DNA of 25,117 nucleotides from Fodinibacter sp045807225 (GTDB lineage Bacteria > Actinomycetota > Actinomycetes > Actinomycetales > Dermatophilaceae), in assembly GCA_045807225.1 (NCBI GenBank), contig JBJMHU010000229.1, forward strand, positions 1 to 25,117, read 5' to 3'. The notes beneath the pieces were generated by a model that saw only the letters and a program-made list of their open reading frames with translations, was not told the origin of the DNA and searched no databases. The stretch's first letter is position 1; every line of letters begins with the position of its first letter. Shown piece by piece: positions 1-8,053 of the stretch. The translations under genes were made by a program, and so were the position numbers.

Positions 1-195
1 AGCGGAAGCCCACTCCTTGCACCCGCCCGCGCACGAACACCGTCATCCGCCGCACCTCGTCGGCCCCACCCGCGCCAGCCACGCGCCGATGCTAACGACC
101 GGACCGCGGATGACCTCGGCACCACGGCCGCACGACACTGCGCCCCACGAGCGCGCCTCCGTCACGCTGTCACCACCGGCCCCTACCGTTACCAC
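1..195. other. Non-coding lead-in to the first gene
   Basis: I see no convincing gene here; the short open frames on both strands have the composition of chance GC-rich frames. The only signal is the hexamer TACCGT at 184-189, a TANNNT-type -10 candidate, with 6 bases between it and the ATG at 196. That spacing would give a leaderless transcript. No recognisable -35 box lies 16-19 bases further upstream. Confidence 0.5.
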
Positions 196-2163
196 ATGAG
201 CATGGTGCAGGCCGGCGGCCCCGCCGCACCTCCCGCGCCCGGGGGCCGCCCGCAGGTCGCCACCCCGCAGGCGCCGGCCAGAGCGCAAGCCGGAGCCGGC
301 CGCCTGGCCGGCCTCGACGGGCTGCGCGCCCTGGCCATCCTCGCGGTGCTCGTCTTCCACCTCGACCCGACCTGGCTGCCCGGCGGGTTCCTCGGCGTCG
401 ACGTCTTCTTCGTCGTCTCCGGTTTCCTGATCACCACGCTGCTGGTGCGCGAGCGGGTCACCAGCGGGCGCACCGACCTGCCCGGCTTCTGGGCACGCCG
501 CGCCCGGCGTCTGGTCCCCGCCCTGCTGGTCTGCGTGCCATCGGCCGTGCTGCTCGCCCGGCTCAGTGAGGGCGACCTGCTCGGCGGCATCGAGCGGCAG
601 GTGCTCGGCGCCACCACCTTCACCTCGAACTGGCTCGAGATCCATGCCGGCACCGACTACTTCGCCGCCACCTCGCCGCAGCTCCTCATGAACCTGTGGT
701 CACTCGCGGTCGAGGAGCAGTTCTACCTGCTCTGGCCGCTGGCCGTGCTCGGCCTGCTCGCCGTGACCCGCCGCCCCGAGGTGCGTGCCGCCACGGCGCT
801 CGGCCTCGCGCTGCTCTCGGCCGGCCTGATGGCCGTGCGCCTGGACCCCGAGAGCCCCACCCGCGTCTACTACGGCACCGACACGCACGTCATGGGCCTG
901 ATGCTCGGCGCCGCGCTGGCGTTCGTCTACGCCGCCCCGCACCGCGCGTGGACCACCTCGACGTGGTGGGCCGAGCACCGCCGCCACGTGGGCGGGGTCG
1001 CACTGCTCACCCTGCTCGCGCTGATGGCGCTGGGTGGCGAGGACTCCGCGCTCACCTTCCGCGGCGGCATCCTGCTGGCATCCCTGGCGACCACCGCCCT
1101 GCTGCTCGTCGTCGTCGAGCGGCCGGGCCGGCTGCGGGCGGTGCTCGAGCTGCCACCGGCCCGCTGGGTCGGCGCCCGCAGCTACGGCATCTACCTGTGG
1201 CACTGGCCGGTCTTCCTCGTCATCGGCTCCGACCTGCCCGTGGCACCCGGCGGCGGCACCTACCTGCTCACCCGGCTGTGGTGCGTGGTGGTCACCTTCG
1301 TGATCGCCGACCTGTCCTACCGCTTCGTCGAGACCCCCGTGCGGCGGCACGGCTTCGCGGGCTCCGCGCGGGTGGCCACCGCCCGGCTGCGCCGGTGGGG
1401 CACCCGCAGCGCGCGCATCATCTGGTCGGTGGCGCTCGTGCTCGTGATGGCGCTCGTGGCCGTGCTGCTCACCGCGCCCGACCGCACCTCCACCGAGGAG
1501 CTCATCTCTGCCAACGAGGCCGAGCTGGCCGGGGGGGCGCCCTCCCCCACTGCCTCGGCCCCCGCGGCCGGCGCCCCCGCCACCGGCACCCCCGCCACCG
1601 GCGCGACCGTCGCACCGACCGCCGCCCCGGCGGTGTGGACGATGCCCAAGGGCACCGAGATCGACGCCTTCGGTGACTCGATGATGGTCGGGGCGATCCA
1701 CGCGCTGCGCTACTACCTGCCCAAGATCCGGGTCGACGCCAAGTCCAACCGCAAGTGGCACGAGGCGCCCGCCCTGGTCGGCGCCCGGGGCGACACGCTG
1801 CGCCGCGCCGTCGTGCTCGCCTTCGGCACCAACGCCGGCACCGACGAGGCGTCGATCCGGCGCACCCTCACGCAGATCGGACCCGACCGGATGGTCGTCA
1901 TCGTCACCGAGCACGGGCGCTTCGCCCGGGTGAAGGCCGACAACGCGAAGCTGCGCGAGATCGTCCGGGACATGCCCAACGTTCGGCTGGCCGAGTGGGA
2001 CGCCGCCCTCGCCGGCACCACCGGCCAGCTCCAGCCCGACGGCATCCACCCGAGCCTGAAGGGCTCGCACCTCTACGCGAAGGTCGTGCGGCAGGCGTTC
2101 GCCGAGCTGTCGCAGGCGCACACCGGCACAGCAGTCAAGCTCACGCCCCTGCCGATGCCCTGA
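196..2163 (+). CDS. Membrane acyltransferase (acyltransferase 3/OafA family) with C-terminal SGNH domain
   Basis: A 655-residue protein likely to O-acylate a surface glycan: the integral-membrane half carries the acyl group across and the outer SGNH half delivers it. The N-terminal half shows family landmarks in order: a GLDGLRALAIL-type first segment with its conserved His, GGFLGVDVFFVVSGFLIT, VEEQFYLLWPL and IYLWHWPVF, within about ten hydrophobic segments. A Pro/Ala/Thr-rich linker (about residues 440-475) follows. The SGNH-like domain has Ser495 in GDS and Asp615-Gly-Ile-His618, so a full Ser/Asp/His set is present. The start at 196 is chosen because a -10-like TACCGT sits 6 bases upstream; ATG 202 is possible. 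The 3' end overlaps the convergent mutM by 23 bases. The substrate is unknown (peptidoglycan, exopolysaccharide or glycolipid). Family call is firm, role inferred. Confidence 0.9.
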   Translation: MSMVQAGGPAAPPAPGGRPQVATPQAPARAQAGAGRLAGLDGLRALAILAVLVFHLDPTWLPGGFLGVDVFFVVSGFLITTLLVRERVTSGRTDLPGFWARRARRLVPALLVCVPSAVLLARLSEGDLLGGIERQVLGATTFTSNWLEIHAGTDYFAATSPQLLMNLWSLAVEEQFYLLWPLAVLGLLAVTRRPEVRAATALGLALLSAGLMAVRLDPESPTRVYYGTDTHVMGLMLGAALAFVYAAPHRAWTTSTWWAEHRRHVGGVALLTLLALMALGGEDSALTFRGGILLASLATTALLLVVVERPGRLRAVLELPPARWVGARSYGIYLWHWPVFLVIGSDLPVAPGGGTYLLTRLWCVVVTFVIADLSYRFVETPVRRHGFAGSARVATARLRRWGTRSARIIWSVALVLVMALVAVLLTAPDRTSTEELISANEAELAGGAPSPTASAPAAGAPATGTPATGATVAPTAAPAVWTMPKGTEIDAFGDSMMVGAIHALRYYLPKIRVDAKSNRKWHEAPALVGARGDTLRRAVVLAFGTNAGTDEASIRRTLTQIGPDRMVVIVTEHGRFARVKADNAKLREIVRDMPNVRLAEWDAALAGTTGQLQPDGIHPSLKGSHLYAKVVRQAFAELSQAHTGTAVKLTPLPMP

Positions 2164-3010
2164 CCCCCCGCGGGCGCGGCTGGCAGCGCGGGCAGGAGAA
2201 CGACGAGCGGTTCATGAAGTGCTCGCGCCGGATGGGCGTGCCGCAGCGGCGGCAGGGCCGACCGACCTGGCCGTAGGCCGCCAGCGAGCGGTCGAAGTAC
2301 CCCGACGCGCCGTTGACGTTGACGTAGAGCGCGTCGAAGCTGGTGCCCCCCTGGCCCAGCGCCTCGCGCATCACCTCGGCCGCGGCGTCGAGCACGGCGC
2401 CGATGCGAGGCTTGCTGAGGGCGCTGGCGACCCGCTCGCCGTGCACCTGCGCGCGCCACAGTGCCTCGTCGGCGTAGATGTTGCCGATGCCGGACGCCAC
2501 GGTCTGGTCGAGCAGCACCCGCTTGATGGCGCTGTCCTTGGCCTTGATGCGGCGCACCACAGCGGGCCGGTCGTACGCCGGTTCGAGCAGGTCGGGTGCG
2601 ATGTGCGCGATGGTCGTCGGGATGCCGTGCGCGTCGAGGTCGGCGAGCGCGAGCCCGCCGAAGGTTCGCTGGTCGACGAAGCGCAGCTCGGGGCCGCCGT
2701 CGGCGAAGCGGAACCGGGCGTGCAGGTGCTTCTCGTCGGGCGCGCCGGCATCCTCGACGAGCAGCTGACCGCTCATCCCGAGGTGCAGGATCAGGCCCAC
2801 CCCGTCACCGAGGTCGAGCCAGAGGTACTTGCCGCGGCGGCGCACCGCCTCGACCCGCCGGCCGGCGAGCCGGTCGGTGAGGTCTCGCGGGCCGGCGGTG
2901 TGGCGGCGGGCCACCCGGTGCCCACGCAGCTCGACGTCGGCGACGGTGCGGTCGAGCACGTGCTCGGCGAGGCCGCGGCGGACGACCTCGACCTCGGGAA
3001 GCTCAGGCAC
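2141..3010 (-). CDS. mutM: Formamidopyrimidine-DNA glycosylase (Fpg/MutM)
   Basis: A bifunctional base-excision repair enzyme that removes 8-oxoguanine and other oxidised purines and nicks the abasic site. The GTG at 3010 is the start because it gives mature PELPEVE, with the catalytic N-terminal Pro2 and Glu3 of the family. The length of 289 residues is normal. The C-terminal zinc finger is intact: Cys253-x2-Cys256, 16 residues, Cys273-x2-Cys276, with the DNA-contacting Arg inside it (HFMNRSSF). It is the last gene of the DUF177-rpmF-rnc-mutM operon. Its start lies inside the end of rnc (8-base overlap), so translation is probably coupled. Its end overlaps the convergent acyltransferase gene. 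The rnc-mutM pair is common in actinobacteria. Confidence 0.97.
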   Translation of the reverse strand: MPELPEVEVVRRGLAEHVLDRTVADVELRGHRVARRHTAGPRDLTDRLAGRRVEAVRRRGKYLWLDLGDGVGLILHLGMSGQLLVEDAGAPDEKHLHARFRFADGGPELRFVDQRTFGGLALADLDAHGIPTTIAHIAPDLLEPAYDRPAVVRRIKAKDSAIKRVLLDQTVASGIGNIYADEALWRAQVHGERVASALSKPRIGAVLDAAAEVMREALGQGGTSFDALYVNVNGASGYFDRSLAAYGQVGRPCRRCGTPIRREHFMNRSSFSCPRCQPRPRGVRASAGA

Positions 3011-3788
3011 GGTCCTGCGGGGCCGGCGCCTCCTCGGGGCCGACGACGGGCCCCTCGTGCGCGTCGCGGATGGCGGTCCACGCCAGGGCGGCGGCCTCCT
3101 GCTCGGCGACCTTCTTGGTGCGGCCCGAGCCACTTCCGAGCACGGTGGCCCCGACGACGACCTTCGCCTCGAACCACTTGGCGTGCTCGGGACCGTCCTC
3201 GGTGACGCTGTACTCGGGGGCGCCCAGGCCGTGGCGGGAGGTGATCTCCTGCAGGCTGGTCTTCCAGTCCAGGCCGGCGCCGAGGGTGGCCGACTGGGCC
3301 AGCAGCGGGTCGACGAGGTGGTGCACGAGCTCGGCGGCGGCCTCGATGCCGGCCGACTGGTAGACCGCGCCGATGACCGCCTCGACGGTGTCGGCGAGGA
3401 TCGAGTCCTTGTCGCGCCCGCCGGTCGACTCCTCACCGCGGCCGAGGTAGACGTAGTCGCCCAGGCCCAGCGTGCGGCCGACCTCGGCGAGGGCGCGCAT
3501 GTTGACCACGGCCGCCCGCAGCTTGGCGAGCTGGCCCTCGCTGGTGTCGGGGTGCGCGTTGTAGAGCGTGGTCGTGACGACCAGGCCCAGCACCGAGTCG
3601 CCGAGGAACTCCAGCCGCTCGTTGTGCGGCAGGCCCCCCGCCTCGTACGCGTACGAGCGGTGCGTCAAGGCACGCCCGAGCACCGCTGCGTCGACCGGGC
3701 CGCCGGTCACCTCGGTGAGGTGGTCGAGCAGCTCGCTGACGGGTCGCAGCGGCGTGAGTGCACCGGCCGAGGCCGACCCCTTCCCCAT
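3003..3788 (-). CDS. rnc: Ribonuclease III
   Basis: Double-strand-specific endoribonuclease for rRNA maturation and mRNA turnover. The 261-residue protein has the RNase III signature NERLEFLGDSVLG starting at residue 56, the metal-binding acidic residues Glu60, Asp64, Asp133 and Glu136 (LADTVEA), and a C-terminal double-stranded-RNA-binding domain (about 185-250) with the lysine patch GRTKKVAEQEAA. The C-terminal tail is acidic and Pro-rich. The ATG at 3788 lies 10 bases after the rpmF stop. There is no clear Shine-Dalgarno in front of it, so initiation may rely on coupling to rpmF, or a later GTG may be used. It is the third gene of the operon and overlaps mutM. Confidence 0.96.
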   Translation of the reverse strand: MGKGSASAGALTPLRPVSELLDHLTEVTGGPVDAAVLGRALTHRSYAYEAGGLPHNERLEFLGDSVLGLVVTTTLYNAHPDTSEGQLAKLRAAVVNMRALAEVGRTLGLGDYVYLGRGEESTGGRDKDSILADTVEAVIGAVYQSAGIEAAAELVHHLVDPLLAQSATLGAGLDWKTSLQEITSRHGLGAPEYSVTEDGPEHAKWFEAKVVVGATVLGSGSGRTKKVAEQEAAALAWTAIRDAHEGPVVGPEEAPAPQDRA

Positions 3789-3798
3789 CGGGGCGGGG

Positions 3799-3993
3799 TC
3801 AGCCCTGGTGCTCGGTGCGCTCGGCGACGCCGTAGTGGCGCCCCTTGTAGGTGCCACACGACGGGCACGCGACGTGCGGCTGGGTGAGCGACTTGCACTG
3901 GGGGCAGGTCGTCGTGGCGACCGCGGTCGCCTTCCAGTTGGCGCGGCGCGAGCGGGTGTTGGAGCGCGACATCTTCCGCTTCGGAACGGCCAC
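3799..3993 (-). CDS. rpmF: 50S ribosomal protein L32
   Basis: A 64-residue basic protein of the large ribosomal subunit. The sequence AVPKRKMSRSNTRSRRA at the N terminus is diagnostic. Two CxxC pairs (Cys30/Cys33 and Cys43/Cys46) form a zinc ribbon, so this is the zinc-containing form. The GTG at 3993 is the start: it gives the conserved N terminus and is preceded by AGAGGAC. It begins one base after the stop of the DUF177 gene. The DUF177-rpmF pairing is one of the most conserved bacterial gene pairs, so co-transcription is expected. Confidence 0.97.
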   Translation of the reverse strand: MAVPKRKMSRSNTRSRRANWKATAVATTTCPQCKSLTQPHVACPSCGTYKGRHYGVAERTEHQG

Positions 3994-3994
3994 G

Positions 3995-4573
3995 TCAGGT
4001 CCTCTTCTCTGTCGGCGTGGGCTGCTCGTCGGCAAGTGCCGAGAGGGCGGCCCATCGGGGGTCGATCAGGTCGTGCTGATGCTCCGGGTCCTCCGCGAGC
4101 GGCAGGCCGCACTCGGAGCACAGCCCGGGGCAGTCGGGCCGGCACACCGGCTGGAACGGCAGCGCTGGCACCACCGTGTCCCGGAGCACCGGCTCGAGGT
4201 CGATGAGACCGTCCTCGATCCGGAGCTCCTCGTCCGCGTCCTCGTCCCCCACCTCGTGGTGGTGGGCGTGCCGCTCGGCGTAGACGAACAGCTCCTGGAA
4301 GGTCCCGTCGACCGCGAGGGCGACAGGGTCCAGGCACCGCACGCAGGCGCCGGTCGCCGTGCCACGGACCGAACCGGTGACGAGCACTCCCTCGACGACG
4401 GACTCCAGGCGCAGGTCGAGGGTGAGGGGCTGGCCCTCCTCGACGCGCATGACCTCCGTGCCGAAGTCGCTCGGCGCCCCGACCTCACGCGTCAGCTCGG
4501 TCATCGTCCCGGGTCGCCGGCCGACGAGCTTGGTGTCGAGCACCATCGGGGACCGGGGGTCGAGTCGAGTCAT
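3995..4573 (-). CDS. DUF177 (YceD-like) protein
   Basis: A 192-residue member of the DUF177/YceD family, whose genes nearly always precede rpmF; relatives have been linked to 23S rRNA accumulation or ribosome assembly. The sequence shows the family's central VRGTATGACVRCLDPV segment with its CxxC, an acidic stretch (DEDADEELRIEDGLIDLEP), and a second Cys cluster (VCRPDCPGLCSECGLPL) that could bind zinc. The ATG at 4573 is preferred, with AAGG just upstream. An in-frame upstream start at 4657 would overlap the predicted promoter and adds only low-quality sequence. It is the first gene of the four-gene operon. Confidence 0.9.
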   Translation of the reverse strand: MTRLDPRSPMVLDTKLVGRRPGTMTELTREVGAPSDFGTEVMRVEEGQPLTLDLRLESVVEGVLVTGSVRGTATGACVRCLDPVALAVDGTFQELFVYAERHAHHHEVGDEDADEELRIEDGLIDLEPVLRDTVVPALPFQPVCRPDCPGLCSECGLPLAEDPEHQHDLIDPRWAALSALADEQPTPTEKRT

Positions 4574-4632
4574 GAGCCTTGGGTGGGGTCGGGGTGGTTC
4601 GGCCACGTCACACGGACGCAGACCGAGGGTCA

Positions 4633-4661
4633 AGGTTACCGGTCGTGGGCGATCCACCCAA
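4633..4661 (-). promoter_or_regulatory. Candidate promoter for DUF177-rpmF-rnc-mutM
   Basis: On the minus strand, TTGGGT (4656-4661) and TAACCT (4633-4638) are separated by 17 bases. This is an acceptable match to a housekeeping actinobacterial promoter. It would give a leader of about 50 bases before the DUF177 start. It lies in the 102-base gap between the second acyltransferase gene and this operon. No terminator was recognised for the acyltransferase in the same gap. Confidence 0.4.
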
Positions 4662-4675
4662 ACCGGGCGGCTGCG

Positions 4676-6823
4676 TCACCGGTCGAGGCTGTCCTCGACG
4701 GCGGCAGCCACCTGCGGGGCCAGCGTCGCGGCGTACGTGGCGGTCACGTGGTCACCGGCGCGGTGCACCGCCACGTGCCCGACGACGACGGGGCACTGCT
4801 CCCCCGGGCAGATGACAGGGGTGAGGTCGAGCAGCCGCACGTCGGCGCCGCCCGCGGATGCCGCGGCGACCGCCTCGCGCTGCACGGCCAGACCGCTGCC
4901 GGCCACGGCGGATGCCGTGTCGAACGAGCAGCGGGTGAGCTCGCGCGGGTGCCGGGCGGCGCAGACGTCGAGGTCGTCCGGAGAGCGGGGGCTGTCGCCG
5001 ACGACCACCACCGGCACCCCGGCATCCGACATGGCGCGCCAGCGCGAGGCGTAGCCGTCGACCATCGGACGGCGCTGCGTGCCGTTGCCGGCCCAGGCGC
5101 TGGCGGCCACGCCCGAGGTGACCACGGCGTCGGGCGGGTCGGCGCGCAGGGCCTGCACGACCGCCCGGTTCCAGGCGTCGCACTGCGGGTAGGCGGCGCC
5201 GGCCAGGGCAGCCGGGGCGTCGGAGAAGGCGCACGACGACTTGCCGTAGGTGACGACCCGCCAGCCGCGGGTGGCGGCGGCCTCCTCGAGCGCCGGCAGC
5301 CACTGCATCGCCTTGGAGTCGCCGACCAGGGCGACGGTGGTGCGGCCTCGGGGGTCCCCGAAGGTGCAGGCGACCGCCGTGGTGGCCTCGGCCGGCACCT
5401 GGCACCGGTCGACGTCGGCCTTCGGCCGGTCCTCGCCGGCCACCAGCGGGTCGGGGGTCACCCAGCCCGGGTCGTCGACGACGGTGAAGGGCCGGCCGGG
5501 CGTCAGCGTCGCCGCGCCCAGCTGCGACACCGGTGGCAGCGCACCGCCGGGCGGGGCGGTGGTGAAGGGCGAGCGCAGCACGAACAGTGGCAGGGCGGCC
5601 AGCACGCCGACGCACGACAGGGCCAGCCCGGCAGCGAGCAGGGCGCGGGGCCGGTCGCGCAGCCAGGGCCCGTGGTGGATCGGGGACTCCAGGAACCGCC
5701 ACGACAGCCACGCCGGCAGCACCGACGCGAGGGCGAGCGCGACCAGCCCCCACGGCGGAAGCGTGACGTCGAGGTCGTCGGCGACCCAGCCGCCCAGGAT
5801 GATGACCGGCCAGTGCCAGAGGTAGACGGAGTACGACAGGGCACCCACCCAGACCATCGGCGCGGTGCCCAGCAGGCGCACCGGCCCACCCGCCGGCCCC
5901 TGCCAGCCGACCCAGAGCAGCACGGCGGTCGGCACGGTGGGCAGCAGCGCCCACGCACCCGGCCAGTCGACGTCCTGGGGCAGCCAGAGCGCCACGGCGA
6001 GCAGCGCGACGAGGGCGGCCCAGCCCAGCCCCGCCGCACCCCGGGCGGGGGTGGTCGGCCGTGGCCGCCCGGCCAGGGCGACGGCGAGCAGCGCCCCGAT
6101 GCCGAGCTCCCACACCCGGGTGGTGGTGGTGAAGAAGGCCGGGCGCGGCGAGGTGTGCGAGAACCACACGGACCACAGGAACGAGGACCCGACGAGGATG
6201 CCGAGGGTGAGCGCCACGACGCGGCGGCTGGGGCGGCGGACCACCAGGGCCAGCACGATCAGCAGCAGCGGCCAGACGACGTAGAACTGCTCCTCGACGG
6301 CCAGGCTCCAGAAGTGCTGCACCGGCGAGGGCAGCACGTCGGAGGCGAGGTAGTCGGTCTCGCGGCGCGCGAAGACCCAGTTGACGACGTACATCGCGGC
6401 CGCCGCCACGTCGACGCCGATGTCGCGGCGGCGCAGGCCGGGAACGACGAACCACGAGACCAGGGAGGTGGACACCAGCACGAGCACGGCCGCCGGGAGC
6501 AGACGGCGGATGCGGCGCCCCACGAACCGGATCCAGGAGATCGACCCGCTGCGGTCGAGCTCGGCGACGAGCAGCCCGGTGATGAGGAACCCGGAGATGA
6601 CGAAGAAGATGTCGACGCCCACGAAGCCGCCGCGCACCGGCAGGCCCGCGTGGTAGGCGAGCACGGTGAGGATCGCGACCGCCCGCAGGCCCTCGACGTC
6701 CGGCCGGAAGCCGGCCCTGGCGCCCTTGTCGCCCGTCGCGCCGCGGGGCGCGGTCGTCGTGGCCGTGGCCGACGGCATCCGGTCGGGTCGTTCGCGCGCG
6801 GGCGCGGGGTCAGCGGTCGGCAC
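4676..6823 (-). CDS. Second acyltransferase 3/OafA-family protein with C-terminal SGNH domain
   Basis: A 715-residue membrane protein with the same architecture as the gene at 196-2163 but clearly a diverged paralogue. It has FRPDVEGLRAVAILTVLAYH, GGFVGVDIFFVISGFLIT, VEEQFYVVWPLLLI and SVYLWHWPVIILGG, about ten hydrophobic segments, then an SGNH domain with GDS (Ser503) and a Cys-rich extracellular part. The usual DxxH motif near the C terminus is altered: His692 is present, but the residue three before it is Ala689, and an Asp sits directly before the His. The start is uncertain. The GTG at 6823 overlaps the coaD stop by 14 bases; an ATG at 6778 would leave a short gap. Neither has a good ribosome-binding site. 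The role is probably surface glycan or lipid acylation; the substrate is unknown. Confidence 0.88.
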   Translation of the reverse strand: MPTADPAPARERPDRMPSATATTTAPRGATGDKGARAGFRPDVEGLRAVAILTVLAYHAGLPVRGGFVGVDIFFVISGFLITGLLVAELDRSGSISWIRFVGRRIRRLLPAAVLVLVSTSLVSWFVVPGLRRRDIGVDVAAAAMYVVNWVFARRETDYLASDVLPSPVQHFWSLAVEEQFYVVWPLLLIVLALVVRRPSRRVVALTLGILVGSSFLWSVWFSHTSPRPAFFTTTTRVWELGIGALLAVALAGRPRPTTPARGAAGLGWAALVALLAVALWLPQDVDWPGAWALLPTVPTAVLLWVGWQGPAGGPVRLLGTAPMVWVGALSYSVYLWHWPVIILGGWVADDLDVTLPPWGLVALALASVLPAWLSWRFLESPIHHGPWLRDRPRALLAAGLALSCVGVLAALPLFVLRSPFTTAPPGGALPPVSQLGAATLTPGRPFTVVDDPGWVTPDPLVAGEDRPKADVDRCQVPAEATTAVACTFGDPRGRTTVALVGDSKAMQWLPALEEAAATRGWRVVTYGKSSCAFSDAPAALAGAAYPQCDAWNRAVVQALRADPPDAVVTSGVAASAWAGNGTQRRPMVDGYASRWRAMSDAGVPVVVVGDSPRSPDDLDVCAARHPRELTRCSFDTASAVAGSGLAVQREAVAAASAGGADVRLLDLTPVICPGEQCPVVVGHVAVHRAGDHVTATYAATLAPQVAAAVEDSLDR

Positions 6824-7325
6824 TCAACCGGGCGAGCAGGGCGTCGCGCACCTCGTCGGGCACGAGACCGGTCACGTCGCCGCCCCAGCGCGCGACCTCC
6901 TTCACCAGCGAGCTCGAGACGTGCTCGAAGGCCGGGTCGCCGGGCAGGAAGATCGTCTCGATGCCGGTGAGGTGCCGGTTCATCAGCGCCATCGGCCACT
7001 CGTAGGTGACGTCGGAGGGGCCCCGCACGCCCTTGACGACCACGTCGGCCTCCAGCTCGCGGCACACGTCGACGAGCAGCCGCTGCGCGAACGCCTCGAC
7101 GCGCACGCGCTCGGTCAGGCCACGCGCGGCGAGCGCCCGCTCGACGAAGCCGATCCGCTCCTGCACGCTGAACGTGCCGGCCTTGGCCGGGTTGTGGAGC
7201 ACGGCGGCCACCACCTCGTCGTGCAGCGCGGCGGCGCGCTCGATCACGTCGAGGTGCCCGGAGGTCACCGGGTCGTACGAGCCGGGGCACACGGCGCGGC
7301 GGGGGCGAGGGGTCACGGGCACCAC
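6810..7325 (-). CDS. coaD: Phosphopantetheine adenylyltransferase
   Basis: Fourth step of coenzyme A synthesis: 4'-phosphopantetheine plus ATP gives dephospho-CoA. The 171-residue reading shows the nucleotidyltransferase motif CPGSYDPVTSGH (TxGH at residues 21-24), VVKGVRGPSDVTYEWPMALMN, and the family's C-terminal VSSSLVKEVARWGGDV. The start is ambiguous among GTG codons at 7325, 7322 and 7316, which are almost contiguous; all keep the essential motif, and none has a strong Shine-Dalgarno. rsmD and coaD are neighbours in many bacteria. Here three accessory genes separate them (hemerythrin, SRPBCC, ArsR). Confidence 0.96.
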   Translation of the reverse strand: MVPVTPRPRRAVCPGSYDPVTSGHLDVIERAAALHDEVVAAVLHNPAKAGTFSVQERIGFVERALAARGLTERVRVEAFAQRLLVDVCRELEADVVVKGVRGPSDVTYEWPMALMNRHLTGIETIFLPGDPAFEHVSSSLVKEVARWGGDVTGLVPDEVRDALLARLSADR

Positions 7326-7352
7326 CGTACCGACGGAGGCGGCGGAGCCGGC

Positions 7353-8009
7353 TCAGTCCTGCTTGGCCGCCTCCTCGACCTCCTTGGCCTTCTCCTTGGC
7401 CTCGGCCTTGATCGCCTCGGCCTTCTCGCGCGCGCCCTCCGGAGCGAGGGTGCCCTCGTCGACCGCCTCGTCGAGCAGGGCGGCGACCTGCTCGGTGGTG
7501 GCGCACCCCTGGTCGAGCAGGTCGTTGCGGCGGGCCAGCCAAGCTGCTCCCAGCCGCTCGCGCTCCTCCATGGACACGTCCTCGCGGGAGGGGTTGATGA
7601 TCGTCTGCTCCTCCTCGTTGGAGTGGTGGTTCACCACCGTCGCGAGGTCCTCGAGCGCGTCGTCGTACTCCTGGCCCTCGGTGTCCTCGACCTGCAGGAA
7701 GGCCAGCAGGGCCTCGATGATCTCGGCGTGCTCCTCCTCGCCGTGCTCCTCCTCGTGCTCCGAGATCGCGCGGTCCTTGCGCAGGGTCGGGTAGACCTTC
7801 TCCTCCTCGGACCGTGCGTGGGCGACGAGCACCTCGGCCAGGGCCTGGCGCGCCGACGACCGGTCGGTGTCGTTGCGGCGGGCCAGGCGCAGCAGGTCCT
7901 CGAAGAGTCGGTGGTCCTGCAGGATGCGCTCGAGCACGTCGCCGTCCGTCGGCCGGGGGACGTCGATGTCGGTGGTGGAGGTGGGTGTGGTGGTCGTCGT
8001 CTCGCTCAT
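7353..8009 (-). CDS. Hemerythrin-domain protein with charged C-terminal helix
   Basis: A 218-residue soluble protein. Residues about 20-150 form a hemerythrin-like four-helix bundle with likely di-iron ligands in DHRLFEDLL, the HxxxE motif in AHARSEEEKVYP, HEEEHGEEEH, and a further His/Glu set in VNHHSNEEEQ. Such proteins bind oxygen or iron, or sense oxidative or nitrosative conditions. The N terminus is Thr-rich and the last 30 residues are a Lys/Glu/Ala helix, which suggests a flexible, highly charged tail. The ATG at 8009 is preceded by GAGGA at good distance. It lies 44 bases downstream of the SRPBCC gene and may be cotranscribed with it, although it is not an obvious functional partner. 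Confidence 0.85.
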   Translation of the reverse strand: MSETTTTTPTSTTDIDVPRPTDGDVLERILQDHRLFEDLLRLARRNDTDRSSARQALAEVLVAHARSEEEKVYPTLRKDRAISEHEEEHGEEEHAEIIEALLAFLQVEDTEGQEYDDALEDLATVVNHHSNEEEQTIINPSREDVSMEERERLGAAWLARRNDLLDQGCATTEQVAALLDEAVDEGTLAPEGAREKAEAIKAEAKEKAKEVEEAAKQD

Positions 8010-8053
8010 CGGGCCATCCTCACCGAGAACCGCCACGCGCCGGGGGCGCAGGG

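Noticed and set aside
3851..6970. A 1039-residue open frame on the plus strand
   Set aside because: It lies antisense to the second acyltransferase, DUF177 and rpmF genes. Its product is a His/Arg/Gly/Gln-rich composition typical of a shadow frame in GC-rich DNA, with no recognisable domain.
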